Assembly: GCA_016219285.1 (NCBI GenBank)
Contig: JACRNJ010000010.1
Location: forward strand, 1-36,088
Source of the DNA: Deltaproteobacteria bacterium
GTDB taxonomy: Bacteria; Desulfobacterota; GWC2-55-46; UBA9637
Direction of reading: 5' to 3'
Length of the DNA stretch: 36,088 nucleotides
Below the pieces are notes generated by a model. The model worked only from the letters and a program-made list of their open reading frames with translations, ran no database searches and was not told where the DNA came from. Numbering within the stretch: the stretch's first letter is position 1; each line of letters starts with the position of its first letter. Below, piece after piece: positions 1 through 6,758 of the stretch. The translations under genes were made by a program, and so were the position numbers.

Positions 1-1
1 G

Positions 2-217
2 ATAAAGAAGAGGCATACAATAGAGGCTGTAAAATCTATAAAGCAGATAACAAGAAAGGAATACCTGAGAGGTAAAATAGAGTCATTAAGGAACCCTCAC
101 CTATTCAGGGTCTGGGATGGTTACAGATGCCCTATCTGCGGGGAAAGATTCAAAGACATTATTTCCTTTAGACAGCATGTTGAGAAGTATGGCGTTACCA
201 TGGCATTTGCAGGCTAA
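2..217 (+). CDS. C-terminal part of an unrecognised protein with a CxxC zinc-binding-like motif
   Basis: An open frame enters from the left edge and stops at 215-217, giving 71 residues. It is Lys/Arg-rich at first and then contains CPICGERF followed by FRQHVEKYG. The Cys-x2-Cys with a His 13 residues later resembles the first three ligands of a C2H2 zinc finger, but the expected second His is missing. I do not recognise the family and the N-terminus lies outside the window. No function is proposed. Confidence 0.5.
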   Translation: MKKRHTIEAVKSIKQITRKEYLRGKIESLRNPHLFRVWDGYRCPICGERFKDIISFRQHVEKYGVTMAFAG

Positions 218-236
218 CCAGCACGGTTAAAACCAT

Positions 237-402
237 GCCTACATTTGTAGGCGCGAATTTTTCGCACAAATTTTGTTTAAAAAGGAATACATCTTAAAAG
301 GAGGTGAAAGGGATGTCTCAAACCTAAAGGTTTGAGCTACGGGTGTAACCCAAGGCTTTAGCCTTGAGGGTTAAATCAATTCCCCGATTAAAAATCTCGG
401 GG
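237..402. repeat. Chain of small palindromes in the leader of the cupredoxin gene
   Basis: Five perfect or near-perfect small hairpins follow each other: 237-252 (gcctaca/tgtaggc), 253-265 (gcgaa/ttcgc), 317-336 (ctcaaacc/ggtttgag), 352-365 (aaggct/agcctt) and 382-402 (ccccga/tcgggg). None is followed by a T-run, so they are not simple terminators. Between them at 313-327 lies a strong Shine-Dalgarno plus ATG that opens only a 4-codon frame (MSQT). The structure looks like inserted palindromic elements or an attenuator-like leader. Confidence 0.5.
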
Positions 403-423
403 ACATGCGAAAGGAGGGAATTA

Positions 424-1185
424 ATGAAGAAGTTTCTACGCAGCATAATAATAACAGGCTTCGTCTTCATTCTGGGGATAAGTATTAGTTATGCCTATGA
501 TGAGATAGAGGTAAAGGATGGTGGGCAGATAATTGGCCATGTGAAATTTACCGGCAATCCGCCTAAGCTTGCCCCTATCAAGGTGAATAAGAACCAGGAT
601 ATTTGCGGGGATGAAAAGGCATCTGAGGCATTGGTTGTCGGCAAGGATGGGGCTGTAAGGTTTGCGGTAGGGTATCTGGAGAATATAGAGAAGGGGAAGA
701 AGATAGAAAGGCAGAAGCAGACTGACCTTGATCAGAAAAAATGTCTCTTTGCCCCGCATGTCATTACCGTGGTTAAAGGTACAGAACTGGCTATAATCAA
801 CTCTGACCCGGTTCTCCATAATATCAATATAGAGGTGGAAGGCATCCAGAGATTGAATAAGGGTCAGCCAAAGCAGAATCAGGTGGTTGTTGGAAAGTTG
901 AGACATGTGGGTCAGGGAAATATTACCTGTGATTCCCACACACATATGAGGGGCTATGTGCATATATTTGAACACCCCTATAAGGCTGTGTCAGATGATA
1001 CAGGGAGCTTTGTTATTGATAATATTCCGCCTGGGAAATATACCCTAAAGGTGTGGCACGAGTCATGGAAGGTGACAGGCCTTGATGATGACGGAAGACC
1101 GCTTTATGACAAACCTATACTTCTCACAAAAGAAGTGGATGTCCCTGCAAAGGGGATTGTGCACGCTAATTTTGAATTGAAGTAA
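424..1185 (+). CDS. Exported cupredoxin (plastocyanin-like) protein
   Basis: 253 residues; start at 424 chosen because AAGGAGG lies at 411-417, while the longer TTG frame from 364 has no such site. Residues 1-24 are a signal peptide ending SYA. A GGQIIGHVKFTG strand at 33-44 resembles a carboxypeptidase-regulatory-like beta sandwich. The cupredoxin part (about 108-185) has the type 1 copper set His132, Cys169, His172 and Met175 (CDSHTHM). A further beta-sandwich segment, GSFVIDNIPPGKYTL, follows. It is probably a periplasmic electron carrier or copper carrier. Its position just ahead of a multicopper oxidase suggests they are redox partners (inference). The exact partner is unknown. Confidence 0.8.
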   Translation: MKKFLRSIIITGFVFILGISISYAYDEIEVKDGGQIIGHVKFTGNPPKLAPIKVNKNQDICGDEKASEALVVGKDGAVRFAVGYLENIEKGKKIERQKQTDLDQKKCLFAPHVITVVKGTELAIINSDPVLHNINIEVEGIQRLNKGQPKQNQVVVGKLRHVGQGNITCDSHTHMRGYVHIFEHPYKAVSDDTGSFVIDNIPPGKYTLKVWHESWKVTGLDDDGRPLYDKPILLTKEVDVPAKGIVHANFELK

Positions 1186-1190
1186 AAAAT

Positions 1191-1264
1191 GTAGTTTGCC
1201 CGACCCAACCTTCGGTTGGGTGCCTCGTGGGCATTTTAAAGATGCTGATAAATCAGCAAGCTAC
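1191..1264 (+). repeat. Cloverleaf-like structured repeat, copy 1
   Basis: 74 nt between the cupredoxin and the oxidase gene. The ends gtagtttgc and gcaagctac pair with one wobble and enclose three hairpins: 1204-1220 (cccaacc/ggttggg), 1221-1233 (tgcc/ggca) and 1243-1258 (tgctgat/atcagca). It is a diverged copy of the elements at 10320-10395 and 12941-13016, with paired substitutions that keep the stems. It lies about 10 bases before the Shine-Dalgarno of the next gene. Confidence 0.75.
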
Positions 1265-1286
1265 AAATAAAAAAGGAGGCGTTAAA

Positions 1287-2588
1287 ATGAAGAGATTATT
1301 ATTCTTGCTTGCCGCAGCGGCATTTTGCATGGGTTTTGCGGCAACGTCAGTGTGGGCATTGAAGCCGGGTCTGCCAGTTAAAGAGATAAGATTCCTGGTT
1401 GACGTCAGCAGCGTGGCTGTGGCTGAAAAGGCAGGTCATGCTAAGGTAATAAACAAGGTTGACGTCCAGACCAAGGGAGGCCAGTGGGCAGTAGGCCAGG
1501 CAAAAAAGCTTGGCGTAAAACTCTCAGGCAAGACCGTTGAGTATGATATAACTGCAGTTGAAGCCAAGCAGGATATTGCAGGTGTGGAATTCCCTGTATG
1601 GGCCTTTGTGCCAAGCAACAAGGTGAAGGGCGACAAGGTAGAGGGTTATAAAAACCCCCACGGTGTTGTCCCAGGTCCAACCATTATTGCTGATGAAGGG
1701 GATATTGTAAGGGTTATAATGAAGAACAGGAGCAAGAATAATCATACCATCCATATACATGGGCCGACGGTTATCGCGTATGACCACGATGGCACAATGA
1801 ATGTGGCGCAGGTTCCGGTGAAGATGGATCAGGAGTTTACATACGAGTTTGTGGCGTCTCCGGTCGGCACACATCTCTATCACTGTCATGTGAATGCCAA
1901 TGAGCATATGGATATGGGGCTTTACGGCTCTATCATCATCCACAGCAAGAATGAGGAAAAGGTTGATCAGGACCTCCTTGTTATGTTGGATGAGTGGGAC
2001 TCAAAATTTTCAATGGAAGAGGGTTTTGCCCCAACTACTGCTGAAGTTAAACAGAGCGCAGAGGTGGGTCATCCAAGGAATATTGCCCGTTATAACCTGT
2101 TTACCATCAATGGGAATGCATGGACAGATGAATACCCGAATGTCGTTGCTGCCCAACAGGGACAGAAGATAAGAGTAAGATTTATAAATATGGGTAGCTG
2201 GCCCCATAATATCCATCTTCACGGCCATACCCTTCACTGGGTGGCATGGGATGGACGGAATGTCCCTCCGTATAATAATAAGATATCGGATAATGATATG
2301 AGAAGCGATTCTGTCTCCATTCTCCCTGGTGAGAGAAAGGATTATATATTTGAGGCAAATCAGGATGGCAGATGGGTATGGCACTGCCACATTGTTGCGC
2401 ATGCCACCAATGACGGCGTTTATCATGGAGGTCTCCTGATGGCGGTAGTCTATCTGCATCCCAAAAAGGATGGTGTTGGGCCCTATGGCGGCGTTCTTGA
2501 TGGGAGCGGTATAGATTTGGATGCGTATCCGCTTGGCAAGCCTGTAAAGATAGGGGAAAAGCCATACGATGCAATATCATCCAAATGA
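1287..2588 (+). CDS. Two-domain multicopper oxidase
   Basis: 433 residues; ATG at 1287 follows AAGGAGG at 1272-1278. The signal peptide is about 1-24 (SVWA). Two cupredoxin domains are visible. Domain 1 has H153-TI-H156-I-H158, then H199-C200-H201, H207 and M210. Domain 2 has H307-NI-H310-L-H312, then H366-C367-H368 and H372. Both HxH and HCH pairs needed for a trinuclear cluster are present, and each domain keeps a type 1 Cys and His. Met is an axial ligand candidate only in domain 1. This fits the two-domain laccase/nitrite-reductase-like oxidases that work as trimers. The substrate cannot be told from sequence; metal or phenol oxidation with O2 reduction is the family expectation. It follows the cupredoxin gene in the same direction. 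Confidence 0.88.
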   Translation: MKRLLFLLAAAAFCMGFAATSVWALKPGLPVKEIRFLVDVSSVAVAEKAGHAKVINKVDVQTKGGQWAVGQAKKLGVKLSGKTVEYDITAVEAKQDIAGVEFPVWAFVPSNKVKGDKVEGYKNPHGVVPGPTIIADEGDIVRVIMKNRSKNNHTIHIHGPTVIAYDHDGTMNVAQVPVKMDQEFTYEFVASPVGTHLYHCHVNANEHMDMGLYGSIIIHSKNEEKVDQDLLVMLDEWDSKFSMEEGFAPTTAEVKQSAEVGHPRNIARYNLFTINGNAWTDEYPNVVAAQQGQKIRVRFINMGSWPHNIHLHGHTLHWVAWDGRNVPPYNNKISDNDMRSDSVSILPGERKDYIFEANQDGRWVWHCHIVAHATNDGVYHGGLLMAVVYLHPKKDGVGPYGGVLDGSGIDLDAYPLGKPVKIGEKPYDAISSK

Positions 2589-2668
2589 TGATGCGGCAAA
2601 GGCAGTGAAAAGTGCTGCAGAACTGTGACAATAGGTGTATGATTATTACAATTTATAGCAGGATTAAA

Positions 2669-2698
2669 CAGGAGGGCAGCCATGCCCTCCTGTTTTTC
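2669..2698 (+). terminator. Intrinsic terminator after the multicopper oxidase gene
   Basis: A perfect 10-bp stem, caggagggca (2669-2678) and tgccctcctg (2683-2692), has a 4-base loop and is followed by five T. It lies 80 bases after the oxidase stop codon and only 26 bases before the hemerythrin start. It should separate the two transcripts or attenuate read-through. Confidence 0.9.
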
Positions 2699-2723
2699 TT
2701 ATGACGGAAGGAGGTCTTATTAT

Positions 2724-3140
2724 ATGGCGTTTATGACATGGAATGATAATGAATTTAGCGTGAATATCAAACTGTTCGATACACATCATAAGAAACTCTT
2801 TGACCTTATAAACAGATTACACGATGCTATGAAACAGGGTAAGGCAAGGGATGTTTTAGCACAGATATTATCTGAGCTGATAGATTATACGGTCTACCAC
2901 TTCAAGGCAGAAGAAGAGTTGTTTCAAAAACATGGTTATCCTGAGTATGCTCAGCAGAAAAAGGAGCATAAGGAGTTGACAAAGACAGCTCTGGAGCTCA
3001 AGGCTAAATTTGATAAAGACCAGATTAGAACGGTGCTGACCATGGAAACCATGAAATTCTTAAAGGATTGGCTAAATAATCATATCTGTGAAACTGATAA
3101 AAAGTACACTAAGTTTCTGAATAGTAAGGGGGTTGTATGA
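2724..3140 (+). CDS. Bacteriohemerythrin-like protein with one altered iron ligand
   Basis: 138 residues; ATG at 2724 with AAGGAGG at 2708-2714. An upstream ATG at 2682 lies inside the terminator loop and was rejected. The four-helix hemerythrin pattern is clear: H22 (THHKKLFDLIN), H59 and E63 (HFKAEEE), H82 (KKEH), H120 and D125 (NNHICETD). The first His of the usual HxxxH pair after YPEY is Gln78 here, so one of the five His ligands of the di-iron site is missing. There is no signal peptide, so it is cytoplasmic. Family members bind O2, NO or sense oxygen. Its stop overlaps the next start by 4 bases, which ties it to the thioredoxin/cupredoxin operon. Confidence 0.88.
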   Translation: MAFMTWNDNEFSVNIKLFDTHHKKLFDLINRLHDAMKQGKARDVLAQILSELIDYTVYHFKAEEELFQKHGYPEYAQQKKEHKELTKTALELKAKFDKDQIRTVLTMETMKFLKDWLNNHICETDKKYTKFLNSKGVV

Positions 3141-3802
3141 GAAAAGTCAGGAGTCAGGAATCAGAAGTCAGAGGAAGTAAGCAGTATGCAGTATGCAGAA
3201 GGCGCTCTTTGTTAGGTTTGAAACCATATTTTTACTGCTTACTGCTTACTGCCTTCTGCTTACTGCATACTGTTTCTTACGCCACCGACCTTCCTATCAG
3301 AGGGATAGCGCGCGGCGAGCCTAAAGTCAAAGTCGGAGACAAGGCTCCGCTTGTTACATCTGAATTGGAAGATGCCAACAGGCAGGGAAAGGTCATTGCC
3401 CTGATGCTGGGTTATCAGAGCCATTGTCCCTGGTGTGACCGGATGGATAGATACATCCGTGTGATTATGAAAGATACAAATAATTTTGATAATCGCGTTG
3501 TTTTTATTTTGACACAGATAGAGCACGCAAAGATGATCGCCCCTCCGGATGAAGGGGTGAAATTGAAAGAGGCATTCGGTGTGGAAGGCCAGCCGTGGCT
3601 GTTTATTATAGACCAGACAGGCACGGTGCGATTTATCTATAAGATATTTGTTGGCAGCGACACATTTACAAGAAATATTAAGGAGTTGTTGGGAGAGGCA
3701 ACGGAAGGCCATGAGAAATCAAAGGAAGAGGAACTTAGTGAACAAGAGCAAAAGCAGCTCAAGAAACATAGAGAAGGAGGAGAGCATGGAAAACATGAAT
3801 AG
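3137..3802 (+). CDS. Exported thioredoxin-like protein (CPWC), repeat-built signal peptide
   Basis: 221 residues, starting in an ATGA overlap with the hemerythrin stop. The charged N-region (about 3-23) is encoded by GTCAGAA-type heptads. The hydrophobic core (YFYCLLLTAFCLLHTVSYA, 31-49) is encoded by TACTGCT-type heptads. The mature part is a thioredoxin fold with C97-PW-C100 and a likely cis-proline at P153 in GQPWLFIID. It ends in a charged His/Glu/Lys-rich tail (190-221). It is probably a periplasmic thiol-disulfide protein or copper-site metallochaperone partner for the neighbouring cupredoxins (inference). It is the first of four related paralogues in this operon. Confidence 0.8.
   Translation: MRKVRSQESEVRGSKQYAVCRRRSLLGLKPYFYCLLLTAFCLLHTVSYATDLPIRGIARGEPKVKVGDKAPLVTSELEDANRQGKVIALMLGYQSHCPWCDRMDRYIRVIMKDTNNFDNRVVFILTQIEHAKMIAPPDEGVKLKEAFGVEGQPWLFIIDQTGTVRFIYKIFVGSDTFTRNIKELLGEATEGHEKSKEEELSEQEQKQLKKHREGGEHGKHE
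3145..3274. repeat. Heptad repeat pair inside the CPWC thioredoxin gene
   Basis: The left arm (about 3145-3201) has GTCAGGA/GTCAGAA units and then AGTATGC units. The right arm (about 3230-3274) has TACTGCT-type units. Parts of the arms are complementary: agtatgcagaagg on the left matches ccttctgcttact on the right, allowing for substitutions. The whole block is in frame and encodes the signal peptide. Confidence 0.75.
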
Positions 3803-4373
3803 AGGACGGAAGTCAGAAATCAGAAGTCAGAAATCAGAAATCAGAAGTCAGAAGTCAGAAATCAGAAGTCAGAAGTCAGAAGCAAGAAGCAAGAAAAAAA
3901 TCTTCACCTCTTGCCTCTTGCCTCTTGCCTCTTGCCTCGTTTTTTCCTGCTTCCTGCTTACTGCATCTTACGCGGCACAGGAAATGTTAAAGACACAAAA
4001 GGTTAAAGTTGGAGAGAATGCGCCTCTCACAGAGATGCTTAAAAAGATAAATCAAGAGAAAAAGGTAATTGTGCTTACGCTCCTCCCAAATCCGATGGGG
4101 TGCAGACGTTGTGATTCGCTTGTAAACCTTCTTGAGAAGGAGACGGAAAAATATAAAGATAATTCCTCTTTTATTATGGCAGGCGGCCAGGATATGTTGG
4201 GCGCGGATCAAGAGACTCTGGAATTAAAAAGACTCTACGGCTTTGTCACCATGGGCGATGCGTGGACATTTATTATAGACAGGGAAGGGGTATTGAGAAA
4301 GATACTTATAGGACTTTTTACCGGAGAGGAATTAGAAGGGATACTGGATAATATTATAGGGAGGAAGGAATGA
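3786..4373 (+). CDS. Exported thioredoxin-like protein (CRRC) lacking the cis-proline
   Basis: 195 residues; ATG at 3786 with AAGGAGG at 3774-3780, overlapping the previous gene by 17 bases. Residues 8-36 are repeats of SEIRSQK encoded by twelve 7-bp units. The hydrophobic signal segment 41-63 (TSCLLPLASCLVFSCFLL and following) comes from CTCTTGC/TACTGCT-type heptads. The fold is the same as its neighbours, with C106-RR-C109. Where the others have G-[EQ]-P-W, this one has G-D-A-W (157-160), so the cis-proline next to the active site is absent. That could change redox behaviour or allow metal binding. It is likely periplasmic. Confidence 0.78.
   Translation: MENMNRGRKSEIRSQKSEIRSQKSEIRSQKSEARSKKKIFTSCLLPLASCLVFSCFLLTASYAAQEMLKTQKVKVGENAPLTEMLKKINQEKKVIVLTLLPNPMGCRRCDSLVNLLEKETEKYKDNSSFIMAGGQDMLGADQETLELKRLYGFVTMGDAWTFIIDREGVLRKILIGLFTGEELEGILDNIIGRKE
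3809..3966. repeat. Long heptad repeat array in the CRRC thioredoxin gene
   Basis: The left arm holds ten GTCAGAA/ATCAGAA units followed by two GCAAGAA units (about 3812-3895). The right arm holds CTCTTGC units (about 3907-3938), then CTGCTT-type units to about 3965. The gcaagaagcaagaa part is complementary to the ttgcctcttgcct part, so a hairpin can form. All of it is translated. Confidence 0.8.
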
Positions 4374-5443
4374 AGAAGACAATTACGATTTACGAATTAC
4401 GATTTACGAATTTAAAATCTAAAATCATTTTACTGCTTACTGCTTACTGCTTACTGCTTACCGTATCCTTTGCCTCTGCCGAGACAAGAGAGTTCACATT
4501 CACGGTAACTGAAGGAACAATCGAACTAAACGGCACAAAGTTTATGGTCTGGAAATATAATGATACATTTCCAGGTCCTGAGATAAGGGTAAAAGAAGGG
4601 GATATAGTAAAGGTTAAACTAAGAAACAAGAGTAGCGCAAAACACGGGATGTTTTTTCACGGGCTTTACGTTAATCCACGGGTCTCTATTCAGGAGCAGG
4701 AGATATTTGTTGACCCTGATTATGAATATACCTATGGCGAATTCATTGCAAAGCCTGCCGGAACCCACCTGTATCACTGCAGTTGGAATATGGCGGAACA
4801 CTTAAGCAGAGGCCTTTACGGCGCATTTATTGTGGAGGCAAAGAACGAGCCCAAGTATGATAAAGAATTTGTATATATCTTAAGCGACTGGAACAGCAAG
4901 ACTGAAAAAGGTGACGACCATCTTGGCGCAGGCCATCCCAGGTCAATGCTGGATAATGATATTACTACAATCAATGAAAGGGCTGTTACAGGAGATAATC
5001 CCATTGTTATGGAGGCAAAGAAGGGTGAAAGGATTAGAATGAGGCTTGCCAACATAGGTCACCTTCCTCATAAGATCAGATTTGCGGATGGTTTCCTTAT
5101 TACCCATGAGGATGGTTATCTCATCACTGAACCTAAAACACAGGATTCCATAACCATATACCCTGGAAAAAGGCACGATATTGTGATAACTGCCGGCAAT
5201 CCCGGTAAAATGACATTTTATCACAGTGTCAACATGCCCAAAAGCGCAGGCGAAAGATTGGCAGAGCTTGAGTCTCCAAACAAGCAAGCCGGCGAGCACA
5301 AACACGAACACCCAAAGGCTTCACATGACAGTTCTCATGATGAACATAAAACTGTCCACGAAAGTTTAGATGGTGGAAATGGTAAGAACAATGCAGCAAG
5401 AGAACTTCCTATACTTGTACTTGATATAAAAGGAGGGAAGTAG
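4370..5443 (+). CDS. Degenerate two-domain cupredoxin/oxidase with His-rich insert
   Basis: 357 residues, ATGA overlap with the previous stop. Residues 4-37 form a signal peptide whose N-region is ACGATTT/ACGAATT heptads and whose core (ILLLTAYCLLLTVSFA) is TACTGCT heptads. Domain 1 keeps H92, H97, H136, C137 and H144. The trinuclear pairs are broken: F95 replaces the HxH partner, S138 replaces the second His of HCH, and R147 replaces the axial Met. Domain 2 keeps H234 and H285 but has R237, A239, S286 and V287 at the other ligand positions. Seven His lie in 310-330, before a final strand at 345-353. It is closer in ligand pattern to NirK-like two-site proteins than to laccases. It may be an electron carrier or copper-storage protein. 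Activity is uncertain. Confidence 0.75.
   Translation: MKKTITIYELRFTNLKSKIILLLTAYCLLLTVSFASAETREFTFTVTEGTIELNGTKFMVWKYNDTFPGPEIRVKEGDIVKVKLRNKSSAKHGMFFHGLYVNPRVSIQEQEIFVDPDYEYTYGEFIAKPAGTHLYHCSWNMAEHLSRGLYGAFIVEAKNEPKYDKEFVYILSDWNSKTEKGDDHLGAGHPRSMLDNDITTINERAVTGDNPIVMEAKKGERIRMRLANIGHLPHKIRFADGFLITHEDGYLITEPKTQDSITIYPGKRHDIVITAGNPGKMTFYHSVNMPKSAGERLAELESPNKQAGEHKHEHPKASHDSSHDEHKTVHESLDGGNGKNNAARELPILVLDIKGGK
4380..4461. repeat. Heptad repeats encoding the signal peptide of the second oxidase-like gene
   Basis: ACGATTT/ACGAATT units (about 4385-4411) run into AAAATCT units and then four TACTGCT units (about 4431-4461). All are in frame. The first family supplies the charged N-region and the second the hydrophobic core. 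Confidence 0.75.
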
Positions 5444-6036
5444 TGATAAAAGTCAGAAGCCTGCCCCCGCAGGCTTTAAGCGGGGGTCAGAAGTCAGAAG
5501 CAAGAAGGCAATTACGAATTACGAATTACGATTTACGATTTATGAATTTAAAATCTAAAATCGTAAATCGTAAATCTCAAATCCTTTTACTACTTACTGT
5601 ATTTTTGATGCTCTATCCTGTTATTTCCCATGCTGTTTTACGCGGACTGCCTGAGGGCAAATCAAGGATAGAGGTAGGTGATAAGGCTCCACTGGATACC
5701 GCCGACCTTAAAAAGGCCAATGAAGAAGGCAAGGTCATCCTGCTCATGTTCGGCAATATAGATCACTGCATCTACTGCGAGAAGATGTGGGGTAATATCA
5801 GAGATATAATGCCGCAGTACAACAAAGATGCGGCTGCAATCCTAAAGACCCATCGCGCCTCCAAGTTTTGGGGACCAGAAGACGAGGCTGTGAAATTAGG
5901 AGAACGATACGGTGTTATTGGGGAGCCATGGCTTTTTATCATAGATAAGAAAGGCATTGTCCGGCATATCTTTATGGGGTTTACAGGCAGGACAGAGATT
6001 GAAAATGAGATAAAAAAGGCGCTGATGGACAAATAA
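5443..6036 (+). CDS. Exported thioredoxin-like protein (CIYC)
   Basis: 197 residues from a GTG at 5443 that overlaps the previous TAG by one base; AGGAGGG lies at 5431-5437. The N-terminal 45 residues come from repeat DNA: a GC-rich hairpin element at 5459-5486, GTCAGAA units and ACGAATT units. A hydrophobic segment (47-64, ending SHA) is the probable signal core. The mature part has C109-IY-C112, cis-Pro162 in GEPWLFIID and the shared start RGLPEGKSRIEVGDKAPLD. A shorter start is possible, but no better ribosome site is visible. It is likely a periplasmic redox protein. It is very similar to the next gene, so the pair looks like a tandem duplication. Confidence 0.8.
   Translation: MIKVRSLPPQALSGGQKSEARRQLRITNYDLRFMNLKSKIVNRKSQILLLLTVFLMLYPVISHAVLRGLPEGKSRIEVGDKAPLDTADLKKANEEGKVILLMFGNIDHCIYCEKMWGNIRDIMPQYNKDAAAILKTHRASKFWGPEDEAVKLGERYGVIGEPWLFIIDKKGIVRHIFMGFTGRTEIENEIKKALMDK
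5451..5598. repeat. Composite heptad block with nested GC-rich hairpin
   Basis: GTCAGAA units flank a GC-rich element at 5459-5486 with two competing stems: gcctgc/gcaggc and cccccgc/gcggggg. These are followed by ACGAATT/ACGATTT units (about 5511-5542) and the inverse AAATCGT units (about 5556-5577). The block lies entirely within the start of the CIYC thioredoxin gene. Confidence 0.75.
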
Positions 6037-6536
6037 TGTTAGTTCCATTGAGAAAATCCCTCCTTCTCATTGGTTGCTGCCTGTCCTTCTGGTATGCTCT
6101 GGATTTTCACCTTGTTTCTTATGGTGTAGTAAGAGGGGCGCCTGAGGGCAAATCAACGATTCAGGTTGGCGATAATGCCCCGTTAGACACCGATGATATC
6201 AGGAAAGCTCATAACGAGGGGAAAATTATTCTCCTGATGTTCGGCAATCCAGATCATTGCCGCTATTGCGAGAAGGTATGGTTCAATAGCCAAGAGATAG
6301 CATTCAAATATGAAAAAGATGTGGCATTTATAGCGAAAAGGCACCGTGCCGCTGAGTTTTGGGAACCGGAACCCGAAGCAGAGGCGCTGGCTAAACGATA
6401 CGGCATAGTCGGCGAACCGTGGCTCTTTCTCATAGATAAAAAGGGTGTTGTGCGGCATATCTTTGTTGGTTTTGCCGGTAAAACCGAGATTGAGGTTGAA
6501 GTAAAAAAAATGCTGGATGTGGCTAACCCTCATTAG
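6036..6536 (+). CDS. Exported thioredoxin-like protein (CRYC)
   Basis: 166 residues; ATG at 6036 overlaps the previous TAA by one base. The hydrophobic N-terminus (about 7-30) is an ordinary signal peptide, not built from heptads. The mature part starts VVRGAPEGKSTIQVGDNAPLD, has C75-RY-C78 and cis-Pro128 in GEPWLFLIDKKG. It is closely similar to the previous gene product throughout. That makes it useful as a reference copy whose N-terminus was not invaded by repeats. It is the last gene of the operon. Confidence 0.82.
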   Translation: MLVPLRKSLLLIGCCLSFWYALDFHLVSYGVVRGAPEGKSTIQVGDNAPLDTDDIRKAHNEGKIILLMFGNPDHCRYCEKVWFNSQEIAFKYEKDVAFIAKRHRAAEFWEPEPEAEALAKRYGIVGEPWLFLIDKKGVVRHIFVGFAGKTEIEVEVKKMLDVANPH

Positions 6537-6650
6537 AAGCTTGCTAATCCAGCAAAATCAATAGCTGCAAGTGGGATTAGTATGGGAAAAATTTCTAACG
6601 TGGTAAACAGAGGTAGTGGCGGAGAGGTTAAGGGAGGGGTGGTAGCCTTA

Positions 6651-6743
6651 TGCAATTGCAAATTGAAAATTGCAAAATGCAAATTGTAAAATGGAAAAGC
6701 TGGTAAATTTATAATTTAAAATTTACAATCTTCATTTTAAAAT
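6651..6743. repeat. Heptad block between the redox operon and moaA
   Basis: GCAAATT/GAAAATT/GCAAAAT units (about 6658-6690) are followed by an inverse AT-rich arm (aaatttacaatcttcattttaaaatg region, 6716-6741). It sits in the 222-bp convergent gap between the CRYC gene and moaA. No clear intrinsic terminator with a T-run was found in this gap. A short ctaatcc/gggattag pair lies near 6544-6580. Confidence 0.6.
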
Positions 6744-6758
6744 GGAGCAAAGCGACTA

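Noticed and set aside
436-975. Long minus-strand frame opposite the cupredoxin gene
   Set aside because: It has no domain or ribosome site and mirrors a convincing gene on the plus strand.
1191-1264. Cloverleaf fold considered as a tRNA
   Set aside because: Size and shape are tRNA-like, but there is no T-loop or anticodon-loop consensus, the third stem overlaps the closing stem, and the same element recurs in three places.
3648-3785. Longer start for the CRRC thioredoxin
   Set aside because: It would overlap the previous gene by over 150 bases, and a clear ribosome site precedes the ATG at 3786.
3809-3966. Repeat array considered as a CRISPR
   Set aside because: Units are 7 bp, contiguous and without spacers, and the array is translated. 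No cas genes are present.
6537-6758. Molybdenum cofactor riboswitch near moaA
   Set aside because: The gap lies at the 3' end of moaA, which runs on the minus strand; hairpins there are heptad-derived.
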